In this document: piece after piece, positions 12,201-23,014 of the stretch | Numbering within the stretch: position 1 is the first letter of the stretch | Layout: each line of letters begins with the position of its first letter | NCBI RefSeq assembly: GCF_037126465.1 | Contig: NC_088205.1 | Span: 30,859,482 to 30,923,481 of the forward strand | Length of the DNA stretch: 64,000 bases | DNA from: Ornithodoros turicata | Taxonomy: Eukaryota; Arthropoda; Arachnida; Ixodida; Argasidae | Direction: 5' to 3' | Program-made: the position numbers and the translations under genes | Notes under the pieces: model-generated | Seen by the model: only the letters and a program-made list of their open reading frames with translations | What the model was told of the DNA's origin: nothing | Database searches by the model: none

Positions 12201-13367
12201 TATGGCAATCCAAAAAAGCAGGTATGGCAGATTTGCGTTAAGGACGTACAAATCTTCAATCCGGACGTACAGACTTCCGCTTAGGACATGCAGGCATACG
12301 TCCTTAATAAAGGGCGTACTGCTGCATGCCTCATCACTGCAGGTTTTACAGCATCCTCTTGTGAAGGAAAGCTCAAGGTCACTGCACCTCTTTTGGAGGG
12401 AAAGTCTAGGTTCTTGCTGTACGCTAAGACGGAAATTACGGTTCCTGCTCCTCTTTCTGGAATTAACGGCAGTTTCCGGCAATGCAGACAAAAGCAAGTA
12501 CGGCAGATTTGCGTTAAGGACGTACGAGCCTACAATCAGGACGTACAGACTTCCAATAAGAACATGCAGGCCTACGGCGTTGATAAAGGTCATACTGCTG
12601 CATGGCATACCACTGCAGGTTTTACAGCTTCCTCTTGCGGAAGAAAACTCAAGGTTATTGGACCTCTTTTGGTGGGAAAGTCTAGGTTCTTGCTCCACGC
12701 TAAGGACGGAAATTCGGGGTTCCTGCCCCTTTCTGGAATCAACGGTAGTCTACGGTAATCCAGATAAAAGCAGGCACGGCAATTCTACGTTAAGGACGCA
12801 CCAACTTACAATCAGAATGTACAGACTTCCAATAAGAACATGCAGGCCTACGGCGTTCATAAATGCCTTACTGTTCCATGCCTCACCACAGCATGTTTTA
12901 TAGCTTCTTATTGTGGAGGAAAACTCAATGTTACTGCTGCACCTCTTTTGGAGGGAAAATCTAGGTTCTTGCTCCACGCTAAGGACTGAAATTCTGGGGT
13001 TCTTGCCCCTCTTTCTGGAATCAACGGCAGTCTACGGCAATCCAGACAAAATTAAGTACTGCAGATTTGCGTTAAGGACGTACGAGCCTACAATCAGGAC
13101 GTACAGACTTCCAATAAGGACATGCAGCCCTACGGCGTTAATAAATGCCTTACTGCTGCATGCCTCACCACTGCAGGTTTTACAGCTTCCTCTTGTGGAG
13201 GAAAACTCAAGGTTACTGTACCTGTTTTGGAAGGAAAGTCTAGGTTCTTGCTCCATGCTAAGGATGGAAATTCTGGGTTCCTGCTCCTCTTTCTGGAATT
13301 AATGGCAGTCAACGGCAATCCAGACAAAAGCAAGTACGCGCAGACTTGTGTTAAGGACATGCCAACC
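9236..13367 (+). repeat. About 275-bp tandem satellite, main block
   Basis: The word TTGCTCCAC (or a one-base variant) recurs near 9418, 9714, 9989, 10270, 10526, 10796, 11074, 11354, 11610, 11881, 12138, 12414, 12690, 12969 and 13246, that is 15 monomers at 256-296 base spacing, mostly 270-280. Each monomer also has GACGTACAGACTTCC, CTGCTGCATGCCTCA, GTGGAGGAAAACTCAA and CTGGAATCAACGGCAG. Monomers near 10.26-10.68 kb resemble those near 11.35-11.77 kb at an offset of about 1,085 bases (four monomers), which suggests higher-order amplification. Long open frames, including one of 382 codons at 11755-12903, are by-products of a monomer often close to a multiple of three. Confidence 0.92.
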
Positions 13368-14664
13368 TACGAGGGGTGTTCAAGTCAAACCGGGACTTTT
13401 CATTTTTCGCAAAAGTAAAATGAACTTACAGGCGAGAAATTAGTTTTATTTTTCAACCTAATCTCCAGCTGCGCTAATGCACCTGTCCCTGCGTTTCACG
13501 AGGGCTTCGATGCCAGCAGTGTAGAAATCCTTACCGGCGCGTAGCAGCCATGATTGGACCGCATTCATGACCTCGTGGTCGCAGCTGAAGTGGCGGCCCC
13601 CAAGGAACACCTTCAGTGGCCCGAAGAGGTGGAAATCGCTGGAGGCGAGGTCTGGACTGTAAGGGGGATGTGGCAGCAACTCCCAGCCATGTTCCTGTAA
13701 GGTGCGTGTCGTGAGATGCGCGGTATGCGGGCGTGCATTGTCCTGTAGGAGGAGGACTCCTTTGGTGATGAGGCCCGGTCGCTTTTGCTTCAGCGCCTTA
13801 TACACATCCCTGAGAACCTGGCAGTAATATGCACTATTGATGGTGGTACCACTGGGCAGAAAATCAACATGAACAATGCCAGCCTTGTCCCAGAAAACCG
13901 TGGCCATGATATTACCGCAGACGGGGTGCCTCGGTACTTCTTGGGAGCAGGCGAGACCTGATGCTTCCACTGTTTTGATGCGCGTTTAGACTCAGGAGTG
14001 AAATGGTGCACCCACGTTTCATCGCACGTGATGATCCGATCAAGGAACGACTGTCCTTCAGCGTCGAAACGGTACCTTAGCTCTTGGGAGATTTCCAATC
14101 TTCTCTGCCGGTCAAACACGGAGAGCTGCCTCGGGACCCGACGGGCACTAACTTTCCGAAACTGGAGGTGTTCACGAATGATAGTGTTCAACGTTCCCAC
14201 AGAAAGGTCCGTCTTTCGAGCCAGTTAGAGACATGTTATCCGTCGTTTCTTGAGGATCAGGCGCTCCACAAGTTCGATGTTCTCAGGAACTCTGACATTG
14301 GGCTGTGAGCCGCCCCGGCCGCGATCGTCCTGCACTGATGTACGGCCGTCTCGGAACCGTTTGCACCACTCAAACGCTTTGCTGCGGCTAAGTGTATCGT
14401 GGCCATACTGAGCCTGAAGTCTGTGAATTTCAGATGATTTTACGGCTTCATTCACGAGAAACTTGATGACAATTCGCTGTTCGATGTGCGCGCTCCACCT
14501 CGTTGCGGGCCATCTTGTCCAGCACGTGTCTTCTGTTTTGCACAAACTTTGGACCACCACGTGGTGAACGCGGATGCCTGTCGCGTGTGAAAATGACGAA
14601 AAAGAAGTAGCGCGAGCCATTTGTACACTTAGGAGACAGAAAGTCCCGGTTTGACTTAGGTTTA
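13368..14664 (-). mobile_element. mariner-family DNA transposon inserted in the satellite
   Basis: A 1.3-kb element flanked by TA at 13368-13369 and 14663-14664. The left end reads CGAGGGGTGTTCAAGTCAAA and continues CCGGGACTTTT. The right end, inverted, shares AAGTCAAACCGGGACTTT, but its outermost 7 or so bases are lost, so the right terminal repeat is short. Subtracting its 1,297 bases leaves 275 bases between the satellite words at 13246 and 14818, one normal monomer, so the insertion is younger than the array. It carries a broken transposase on the minus strand. Confidence 0.9.
13458..14620 (-). pseudogene. mariner transposase (DD34D), broken
   Basis: Reading down from about 14620: an N-terminal helix-turn-helix region with FLVNEAVKSSEIHRLQAQYG and FEWCKRFRDGRTSVQDD, then TCDETWVHHFTPESK with the first catalytic Asp (near 14020), LLQDNARPHTA with the second (near 13740), and HPPYSPDLASSDFHLF with the third. 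Exactly 34 residues separate the second and third Asp, the classic mariner spacing. Two lesions: an in-frame TAA at 14225-14227, and a frameshift near 13915-13930 between the PAPKKYRG and MATVFWDK stretches. All three catalytic Asp codons survive, but no single frame spans the protein. It would cut and paste its own element at TA sites if intact. Confidence 0.9.
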
Positions 14665-15075
14665 CATTATGACGTACAGACTTCCAATAAGGACATGCAG
14701 GCCTACGGCCCTAATAAACGGCTTTCTGCTGCATGCCTCACTGCTGCAGGCTTTACAGCTTCCTCTTGCGGAGGAAAACTCAAGGTTACTGGACCTCATT
14801 TGGAGGGGAAGTCGTTCTTGCTCCACACTAAGGAGGGAAATTCTGGGTTCCTGCTTCCCTTTCTGGAATCAATGGCAGTCCAAGGCAATCCAGACAAAAG
14901 AAGCAAGTACATGCAGACTTGCGTTAAGGACGTATAAACCTACAATCAGAACGTGCAATCTTTCAATAAGGACATGCAGGCCTACGTCCTTAATAAAGGG
15001 CTTAGGGCTGCGTGCCTCTCCGCAGCAGGTTTTACAGTTATTTGCACCTCTTTTGGACAGAAAGTCACTTTCGAT
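14665..15075 (+). repeat. Satellite, block beyond the mariner
   Basis: Continues the 275-bp monomer: one full unit (TTGCTCCAC at 14818) and a partial one that ends near 15065 inside TTTTGGACAGAAAGTC. The left flank TACATTATGACGTACAGAC aligns with the monomer junction broken by the mariner. Confidence 0.9.
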
Positions 15076-15341
15076 TTCGTCGGTCATGTTGGCCATCTCG
15101 GTGCCTTGCAGACGACTGCGGCCGGGTCAGACTGGTCCAGATTCTCTAGGCCACGCCCGCATTGGTTCTTAGTGAGTGGCGTTTTCTTGCTTTTCGAGAG
15201 AGAGTATTCCAGAACACTCTCAACATCTGGCGCCTGCTCATGACATGCATTCCATCGAATAACTGTGCCTAAACGATTAGGAAAGAAGTCCTCCAAGGTT
15301 CTCTTTCTGAAAGAGACCCGTCACTTTCTACATTTTCTTGT

Positions 15342-15875
15342 AGTTTCATTTCATTTCATTTTATGGCCTTAAAAGCCTGTAAGGCATTACATAAAGGTGG
15401 AGCCAACGCACAGGTTTGGACGGTCAAGACAAAATGACAAAAATAACTACTTAATGTACAAGCAATTCAAAGCCAAAACCAAATCTAAAAGTAGGTACAG
15501 TTCATTAACATGTCTCTGAAGTTTTCTAAGTTATCGGGCAAAACAAAATTAGCTGGCGAGGTGTTCCAATCGTTAATACATATTAATAAAGGACAACTGC
15601 TATAATATTAACTTTGACTCAGGGGAACGTATACCCTGTGAGGACGATGGAAGCGTTCGGAGAGGTAACGCATTGGACGCAGGTGCCGGCTATGTTGTGA
15701 GTACAATTTGTACATTATTTGCAACGGGTGTATCTTACGTCTTGTTTCTAGCAGGGTAATTTTACAAACCTGTTTGAATTGTGTTATGCCTCTAATCCCT
15801 ACCATATTTATTAAAAATAAAGCACACAGCTTCGGTTTGCACGGATTCTAATTTCTGAACGAGAGACTTTTCCCA
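15342..15875 (-). repeat. LINE 3' fragment (CR1/L2-like)
   Basis: Minus-strand translation shows KLESVQ at about 15860 followed by FIFNKYGR, then LLETRRKIHPLQIMYKLY (about 15735) and NDWNTSPANFVLPDNLENF (about 15545). This is the usual ORF2 C-terminus of CR1/L2-type LINEs (LEsVQ...RR...YKL...dWNxLP). It is in more than one frame, so decayed. The 3' end has a short tandem tail: (TTTCA)n on the plus strand at 15346-15361. Confidence 0.75.
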
Positions 15876-16043
15876 GGGGTTTCACATGACCGAAGCATAT
15901 TCTAATTTTGGGCGAGTGAATGAGCTAAAAGCAAGTAATCTCACTTCCCGGGATGCTAAAAAGGGTGTACGACGAAACAATACCAAGTTTTGTAGCGCAG
16001 AATTGCATATTCTTTGTATGTAATTTTGCCAAGAGAGATTATA

Positions 16044-16757
16044 CAGGGTGTCTTTTTTTTTCTATACAGATTTTTCCTTAAAAAATTATATGGGTTATAG
16101 ACATGCTGTTTTCACTTCTATCATCTCTGGGCCGGCGGACGTTCTTGGCCATATGTTGCTCAACCGTCAAATGACTAATTACCTAAAAATCGTTAATTAA
16201 CTTTTTAATTATAAAAGCTACGAAGTTGTCCCAATGAGAACATCTCTTCCTTTCGTTGACCTGATATCGTAGCCGTTTTCAGAACAAAAATCCTCAGATG
16301 TGATGTGATGTGATGTGAATAAAGAAAAAAATGGGGATGTTAGTTTCGACAAAGTCAAACTGGCTACCCCAGTACACTTAATACAGAAAGTTCAAACCGC
16401 TGATGAGATGATGAAAACACAAAGGGATGATGTCCGGAGACGAACAGAGATGATAATGGAGTTCAACATGTAGGTCAAAAGTTCAAGAGCTGCGCCCAAG
16501 TGAGAGTAAAGTGGCGGAATCACCGGGGGCACACAGGACACATCACAGATTCACCGTGTGATAGGATCTCCATAAGCCCGGTTGCATGCAAAAAGTCCTC
16601 AAGTGCCCTTAGCGCCTTGTCGGACGAAATATCCTCAGAACAAAAATCCGTTCGGTAGATCGTCCGCAAAAAAATCGTGAAGGAACACCATGTTTTTCTT
16701 TATTTTGTTCATTGCGCATCTTCGGAGACCCGTCCGTCCCCCCAATGTGAGAGGGTG
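16044..16757 (+). repeat. CAGGGTGT-family MITE, copy 1, interrupted
   Basis: Starts CAGGGTGTCTTTTTTTT after TA and contains the core GACTAATTACCTAAAAATCG and TTAATTAACTTTTTAATTA. It matches 28771-29157 over its whole length once the insert at 16294-16634 is removed; homology stops at AATGTGAGAGGGTGA. No coding capacity. The shared core also appears in the elements at 45029-46465 and 47820-48500. Confidence 0.75.
16294..16634 (-). mobile_element. 5'-truncated I-like LINE insertion with 15-bp target duplication
   Basis: TCAGAACAAAAATCC is present at 16279-16293 and again at 16635-16649, flanking a 341-bp insert. On the minus strand the insert opens with a coding tail, ALRALEDFLHATGLMEIL then stop, very like the last residues of ORF2 of the LINE at 18.7-24.3 kb. 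It ends in a (CACAT)n tail, seen as repeated TGATG on the plus strand at 16297-16318. It interrupts the MITE described above. Confidence 0.85.
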
Positions 16758-17080
16758 AAACAGCACACTGTCGCATCTTGCGTCCTGGAAAAAGATTAAA
16801 AGAAAACACAAAATGAAACCCAAGATAAGGGAAGTTCCGATAGCGTCAACCGATACACGTGTTTCTGTTTTTTTTCCCGCAAGTTAAAGCTTGGGTTGCC
16901 GCCAGGCCGGTATTATACCGGCAGCGTATGTCGAAACCCTGATACCGGCACGGCCGGTTATTTGCTCGCTCTGCCGGTTGTCAGTAGGAAGGTGATACCG
17001 GCAGCCTTCTGCCGGTATTTGTGGCTCAAGACCTTTCATAGGGACTTTTGCGGGGTTTTCCCTTCAACATTCCACTACAG

Positions 17081-17805
17081 CTGGTCCATTCCACATCAAG
17101 TGATCCAGAGGTGCCGCTCGACCTCCCCTAGAATCGTACGTGAATTTTTTTGTGTGGTTTCCTATGACTTCGAAAGCAACGGAACATTGGTCTTTTCTGA
17201 CGTAATTAAGTTTTATAGGATGCAGGACCCCTCAAAGTTGTAGTTCCTGGCGAAAACCTATATGGTTTTGAACAGACACTACTGACCACGTAAAGCACGG
17301 ATCATGTTAGAAAGCACCTTAATCGATAGCGGATAGTTCATTTTACCATATCGAAGCAAATTTCATCATCGCTCTCGACGCGCTCCATGCTTCTGGCATG
17401 CAGGAATTTTGGAAAGTTTGTGTAAGTTTCCGATTTTTTTTGCAATATAAAATTATCGATTTTAACTCTTTTTTTTTTCTGTAACTACTGCCCGTCTTGT
17501 ACTTTAACCACAAAAACAATATCAGTCTCGTGGGTACACCATAAACTGCAGCAAAAAATCGGAAAGTTGCGAAAATTCGACAAAATGCCCATATTTGATC
17601 GAAAAATTCGGTCTGAGGAGGTCGGGATAGAAACAGGATCAGGGTGTCATTCCATGGTCCGTCTTCTTGGCAAGACGTAAAAAATCTCAGAGGTACTTTT
17701 TGTTAAACTCAAATAATAATTTTTTAATTGAAGGTTACTTCGCAAACGTGGATGCCTGCTGTGGCGCACAACAACTCGGCGAATAAGTCACAAACACTAT
17801 ATGTG
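17081..17805 (+). repeat. Dispersed 0.7-kb repeat, copy 1
   Basis: Begins CCATTCCACATCAAGTGATCC and runs to about ACAAACACTA. A diverged copy lies inverted at 26640-27375, sharing CCAGAGGTGCCGCTCGACC, AAAACCTATxxxGTTTT, GCAATATAAAATT, GAGGTACTTTTTGTTAAACTC and CTTCGCAAACGTG. No coding frame is conserved between the copies, so this is a non-coding repeat of unknown class. 16890-17060 upstream holds short CCGGTA/TACCGGCA reiterations beginning GGTTGCCGCCAGGCCGG, possibly a hAT-type MITE. Confidence 0.7.
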
Positions 17806-17922
17806 AAGAGAACAGGAAGCGGTTGCATTATTGAACAGCGACTAACAATTGCAAAGCCCTGTTTCCCTCCTTTGAGACCCGACTGTTGTGCAGCGAGCGC
17901 TCACGAATCCTGCGTTCCAAAC

Positions 17923-18020
17923 AACAACAACAACACCAACAACAACTTTATTTTATGCTGATAACTAAGGAGTTCCATTGCCAGGGGAGATGTTCTACCC
18001 CATTGCCGGTGGTAATTCTG
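17923..18020 (-). mobile_element. LINE 3'-UTR-only insertion with 11-bp target duplication
   Basis: GCGTTCCAAAC occurs at 17912-17922 and at 18021-18031. The 98 bp between them, read on the minus strand, are GGCAATGGGGTAGA, then ATAAAATAAAGTTGTTGTTG and a (GTT)n tail: the same 3' UTR as the LINE tails at 1604-2033 and 60005-60215. This copy lost everything but the last 100 bases. Confidence 0.85.
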
Positions 18021-18031
18021 GCGTTCCAAAC

Positions 18032-18420
18032 ATTTAGCCAGAACAAACCCAACGTAGGCAGGGAAAGCTGTAGGAAGTGAACAAACATTTACCGCATGTT
18101 GCTACGCAATTCACTCAGTTTCACACACACTACACACACTCAGCTACTCTCACAGAACTGGGTTTCTTGAACAAAATTCCACGTCCACTGATTATATTAT
18201 TATGATTACAATTATGATTATAATTATCAGGCAGTATCCTAAGCATTGTCGATTACAAAGATCGTTGATGTACGAGGTATGGCCCGCTAAGCTTCGCAGT
18301 CGAAAATGCGACATATCACCCGGCCCGGAAGGCCTTCACTGGAAGGTGAAGTAATCTTTGCGGCAATCTCACAGCGACTGACGGGCTCAAATGCGCGGTA
18401 AGTCCTAGTTCCTGGCAGGC
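18032..18420. other. No supported gene
   Basis: Lies just downstream of the split transposase-like gene. The frame of that gene meets a stop here, and the remaining 150-200 residues expected for the family are not recognisable, so the 3' part is deleted or lies beyond an intron. GTATAG directly after the last codons could be a weak donor site. Confidence 0.4.
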
Positions 18421-18693
18421 CTATACGGGATGTACGGTTGCTTGACTGTCCTGCCAGTAAAATGACTGGGGTGAATTCTGAACGATACAACTGTAGTTTT
18501 CCGAAAAGTCCATGAGGACGACTGCTTCATCTTGTGGGAGGTTCATCTTGAGCTCGCGAAGAAAGCGTGCCTGTTCTTTGGATACAAAGTGATGCGTCTT
18601 CAATTCTTCCAGCTGATTCACTAGACGGTCACATAGGACTTCGTACGGAAGTGCAATGCACTCCAAGGTAGAACGAGCGCCATGAACCCACTG
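18421..18693 (-). pseudogene. Transposase-like gene, segment C (downstream of the LINE)
   Basis: Minus-strand frame opening QWVHGARSTLECIALP at the target duplication, then LEELKTHHFVSKEQARFL and AVVLMDFSENYSCIVQNSPQ, ending QATVHPV and a stop. HHFxxxxQxxxLxxLK and DF(A/S)ENY..VVQ...Q..HW...QAT.HP are hallmarks of a widespread, mostly unnamed invertebrate protein family, probably transposase-derived; the Asp in DFSENY may be a catalytic-type residue. The segment is in frame with segment B (24315-25218) once 5,629 bases (LINE plus one 8-bp target copy) are removed. Truncated at its C-terminus. Confidence 0.75.
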
Positions 18694-19117
18694 GGGGGGG
18701 GGGGGATATGTTTATTAGACGAAAAGGGAAAAAAACGGGGAAAGGTCAGCCAAACGGGACGTCGGCTTGCTGTTCCAGAAATAAGAAATAATAATAAATA
18801 AATGAAAAGAAAAGATAAGAATTAAAGAAAGAAAGAAATAGGAAGGAATAAGAAATAAATAAATAAACAAAGAAAATTAAGAAATAAGAAATAAAGAAAA
18901 AGAAAAAGAAAAAGAAGTAGGAAAAAACGAAAAACTACCAGATGATGAAAGAAGGATGAGGTAGATTAAAGACAAAGATGACAAAAAAAGATGACTAACA
19001 AACGGTGAAAGAATGATGAGATGAATCACAGAAGATGACTTTAAAAAGAAAGCATGAGGTTAATGCGCTGAAGGTGAAAGTGGGGCACAGAAGAAGAATG
19101 AGATTTCACGACTGAGT

Positions 19118-22100
19118 TCACAGGCTGTTCATCAGACCTGAGTCTCTCAAGAAAGTCAGAACTGCTTTGGTCACAGACTGCTGTGTGTGATCTCGTACTG
19201 GGCCGAGCAGAGTGGCCAGAGAAAAGTCCGTGCACCGCAGCTCGAGTAGGCGTCGTCTCAGCGTGGCTCGAGGGGTGTCGAATCTGTGACAGTCGAGGAG
19301 AAGGTGTGGCACATCAGCTTCAACAGCGCAAGTGGGGCATTTGGGCGACTGGAGAAGACCCATTTTACAGAGAAGTAGAGGTGTCCTGGCGACATTAAGG
19401 CGTAGTCGGTGTAGAATGGACGCTTCTTGACGCGAGCAGTGGTGTGTGGCAACGAAATCCATCGACGGGTCGATAGACCGGAGATGGTCGTTCAGTCGGA
19501 CAGCGTCCTCTTGAAACTGCCGAGTGCCGTTATAACGGAGTCGCTGTGTCTGTAACCGACACGATGAGGCTGAAAGTGATAGGAGACAGTTATTGGAAGT
19601 GCCGTCCCCATGTGCCCGACGTGCTAAGGCGTCTGCGCGGGTGTTTCCGTGCAGGCCGGTCTGACTAGGTACCCATTGGAAACACAGGCTATGACCAAAG
19701 GATAGAAGTCGGTTGTATATTGCGACTATCATGGTGTCTAGGCCGCCGATTGTTCTGGAACAATAATTTGCTAGAACTTCTAGCGCCACCTTACTGTCCG
19801 TGAACACAACCCAAGCGCCAGGCGGTGATACCGCTATGTGGTTCAACGCTGTCAGTATGGCGAAGAACTCGGACTCTGTAGATGACGTTTCGTAGGGGAG
19901 CTTGTGCGCCACTTCAAGGTATTCATTTGGCATATAAAAGGCTGCAGTAGATCCGCCTTGAGACACTGATCCGTCAGTGTACACAGGGAGTCGTTGAGAG
20001 TACACAAAGTTAAGGTGCTCCAGTGTAAGTTGGTGAGCAACAACGGGAGGTACAGAGTTTTTCTTCAGAAGACCAGGAATGTGATCACATACAGGAGGCC
20101 TGCGATGAGTCCACATCGGCGGGGCATAGGAAAGCACTGATGGCGTGGTGGGGAGGTGCACTTTCAGGCGGTCAACAGCAATACCAATGCTGGAGTCCGG
20201 ACAGTCAATATCAATGAGCCGAAGATGATGGTAAGGATGCTGTGTGAGGTACCGCGCATATATCCGGAGAGTTTCCACTTCTCGTAGGACGCCTGCTGGA
20301 GTTTCGCGTGCCTCTGCCAGGACATAATAGGTCTCTGTCGTTCTAGGAACTCCCAAACAGACACGGAGGCTTCGGGCCTGAATATTGAGAAGCTCACGCT
20401 CTCCGGATAAGCTGAGGCCGTGTAGAACAGGCAGGCTGTACCACAATGTGCCCAGAATCAACGCTGTGTGCACGTGACGGAGGTCAGCGCATGAAGGGCC
20501 CCACGACGATCCAGCAATGCAACGTAAAGCATTTACAAAACCGCTGGTCTTGGTGGCTGTTGTTTTCACGTGCCGGGACTACGTCATGCCTATGTCTAAT
20601 GTCACGCCAAGGTACTTGCAATGAGGGACAAAGTCCAGCGGTGTCCCACTGACGAACAATGGATACCTTTGGAATGAGCGTCGGGTGAAAGCCATGGCAA
20701 CGGTCTTAGCAGGAGAGACCGATAAGCCTCGGTCGGCAATGTATTCTACAATAGAATCCAAGGCGCATTGTAACCGGCGTTGGACGGTGTCTCGACGGGT
20801 GGCAGAGGTCCATATGCAGATGTCGTCTGCGTACAAAGTGATGCGGGTATGATCACGAAGCTGGGCGGGAAGCGAAGCCATTATAACATTAAAGAGGAGA
20901 GGGCTCAATACACTTCCCTGTGGGACACCACGACGGACTGGATGGAAAGCGGTGTCACCTTCCATTGTGCGCACGAAGATGCGTCGGTCAGCTAGAGAGT
21001 CCTGGATCCATGAGGCGGCACAACCTCCTATTTCCGCCTCTTGTAGCGTCGCGACGATGGTGCTGTGCAACACGTTGTGATAAGCTTTCTCTACGTCGAG
21101 AAAAACTGCACCGGTGAGGTTGCCTTCAGCCTTTGCTTGTTGGACTTCAGCGACGAGAACGAGTACGTTGTCAATTGCTGAACGTCCCTGACGAAATCCT
21201 GCCATCACCTCAGGAAAAAACCGCGTGCTCTCCAGGTACCAGTTCAAGCGGCGGAAAACCATGCGCTCAATTGTCTTCGCAACGCAGCTTGTGAGGGCAA
21301 TCGGGTGAAAGGAATCAATATTATGCGGTGATCTGCCTGGTTTCAGAAGAGGAACAACCATTGCAGTTTTCCATCCGCGTGGAACTTCACCTGTCCGCCA
21401 GGTTCTGTTAAAGAGCCTCAAGAGGAGCTGACGCCCACATAAGGGGAGATTCCGGAGGGCTTTGTACGTCACCTGGTCAGCTCCAGGCGAGGTGTGCTGG
21501 GGGGAATTCCTCAGGGCAGATTCAAGCTCAACAAGCGAGAAAGGTACGTCCAAGGCAGGGTCTGAAGAGGAATCCAGCACGATAGGGATATCACGTGCAG
21601 AAGACAGCGCAGAGGCTGAGAGCGTGGTGAGACGTGCGCAGTACTCTTCAGCGATCTGCAGAACTGAGCGCCCGGAAGCTAGTGATAACGATAGGAATGG
21701 GTTCCGCTGAGCAACTGGGGCAGAAAGCCCCCTGAGCACGGTCCATATACGAGACATGGGTGTACGGGGTGACAAAGATGCAGCGAAGTTCCGCCAGCGG
21801 TCGCGCGCTAACTTACGTAGACGCCTTTGAATTGCCTTCTGGATCCGTCGAGCTTCAGCTTGGTGAGTTGGAAGTTGGGTGCGACGAGCTCTGCGCTCGG
21901 CGCGCCGACGATTAGCGCGGAGCCTCTCATATTCGGCTTCAACCGCAGAAAAATGGACGGGGACGCGGATAACGCTTGTAGCTAATTTCGCTGCATCAGT
22001 GATTGCCCGAGAAAAGCCACTTTCACTGCCGGGCGTATTGGCGGCGAAAGTGTATTCGAGAGCAGTCCTGTAACTCTCCCAGTTGGTCCGCTTGATGCAG

Positions 22101-23014
22101 TGACTAGCGCGGGGCCGGCGGGCGCCACGGATGTTAAGCAGTATGGGCAGGTGGTCACTACCGAGCGTGTCTACGGCAACGCACCAGGTGAAACGATGCG
22201 CTATCGATGCAGACACGGCTGTTAGGCCCAATCACGATGAAAGTAGTGCGCCTTGTATAAAAGTAGGGGAGCCATCATTGAGAAGCCTAAGATCCCGTTC
22301 TTGAAACAGGGCAGCAAGCCTCTCCCCTCTCGTATCCGAGCGTGTACTGCCCCAGATGATGTTATGGGCGTTGAAGTCCCCACAGACGACATACGGAGAG
22401 GGAATGCTGTCCAGTAGTGCGCCCAAGTCATCCACATTGTAATTAGTTGCCGGCGGGATGTATAAGGAGACGACCGTGATGTCAAGAGAAGCCAAACGAA
22501 CAGTACAGCATACGTATTCGCCAGCCCCTGTTATCCGCACGCGGTTTTGTATTGCAGGTATATCGGAGCGCACGAAGAGCGCTGCTCTGCTTCTTCTTCC
22601 AAGGGGCTCGGAAACGAAGGTGACGTATTCCGACAAACGAAATTCCTCGGTAATGCCGCATTCAGATATGCACATGAGGGGGAATTTGTGTCGCCACACA
22701 AACTGGCGGAAATCGGACAACTTCGACTGCAGACCCCTTGCGTTCTATTGAAAGACTGTTGCTTGGTGATATCGAAGCGCTGACAGGGTCGTTGTCCTAT
22801 TGGCATTCCGGGGTACCAAAGTGGAGGCACCATTGTTCAGAAGTGGTTCGAGAGCAAGCACTGCTCTGACCTCCGGTAGATCGGATGCTAAGGGAATCCG
22901 ATGAACGATGGCACGTAGTGCTGCGAACAGCATAGTGAGGACGGAACCGAAGACATTGTCGTGACTTTGGAGCGCTGGCTGACAGCAAGTTTGACGCTGA
23001 GATCCAGTCACAGA
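19118..23014 (-). pseudogene. LINE ORF2: endonuclease, reverse transcriptase, RNase H
   Basis: A single reading frame of about 1,300 codons broken only by three nonsense codons: TAG 22745-22747 (replacing Trp before NARGLQSKL), TGA 22232-22234 and TAG 20579-20581. Apurinic-type endonuclease: ISECG, GDFNAHN and GSDHLPI (22700-22140). Reverse transcriptase: FRQGRSAIDNV, AVFLDVEKAYHNV (His where Asp is usual after KAY), GVPQGSVLSPLLFN and LYADDICIW (about 21210-20800). RNase H: VYTDGSVSQGG, STESEFFA, FTDSKVALE and NTRADALARRA (about 19980-19610), all four acidic positions kept. C-terminal knuckle CPTCAVEADVPHLLLDC near 19330. The protein nicks target DNA and reverse-transcribes element RNA. No frameshift is evident, so decay is recent or mild. 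Confidence 0.9.

Noticed and set aside
11755..12903. 382-codon open frame in the satellite, with a 92-residue period
   Set aside because: It follows monomer periodicity, breaks where monomers are not a multiple of three, and comparable frames exist in other registers and on the other strand. A repeat artefact, not a gene.
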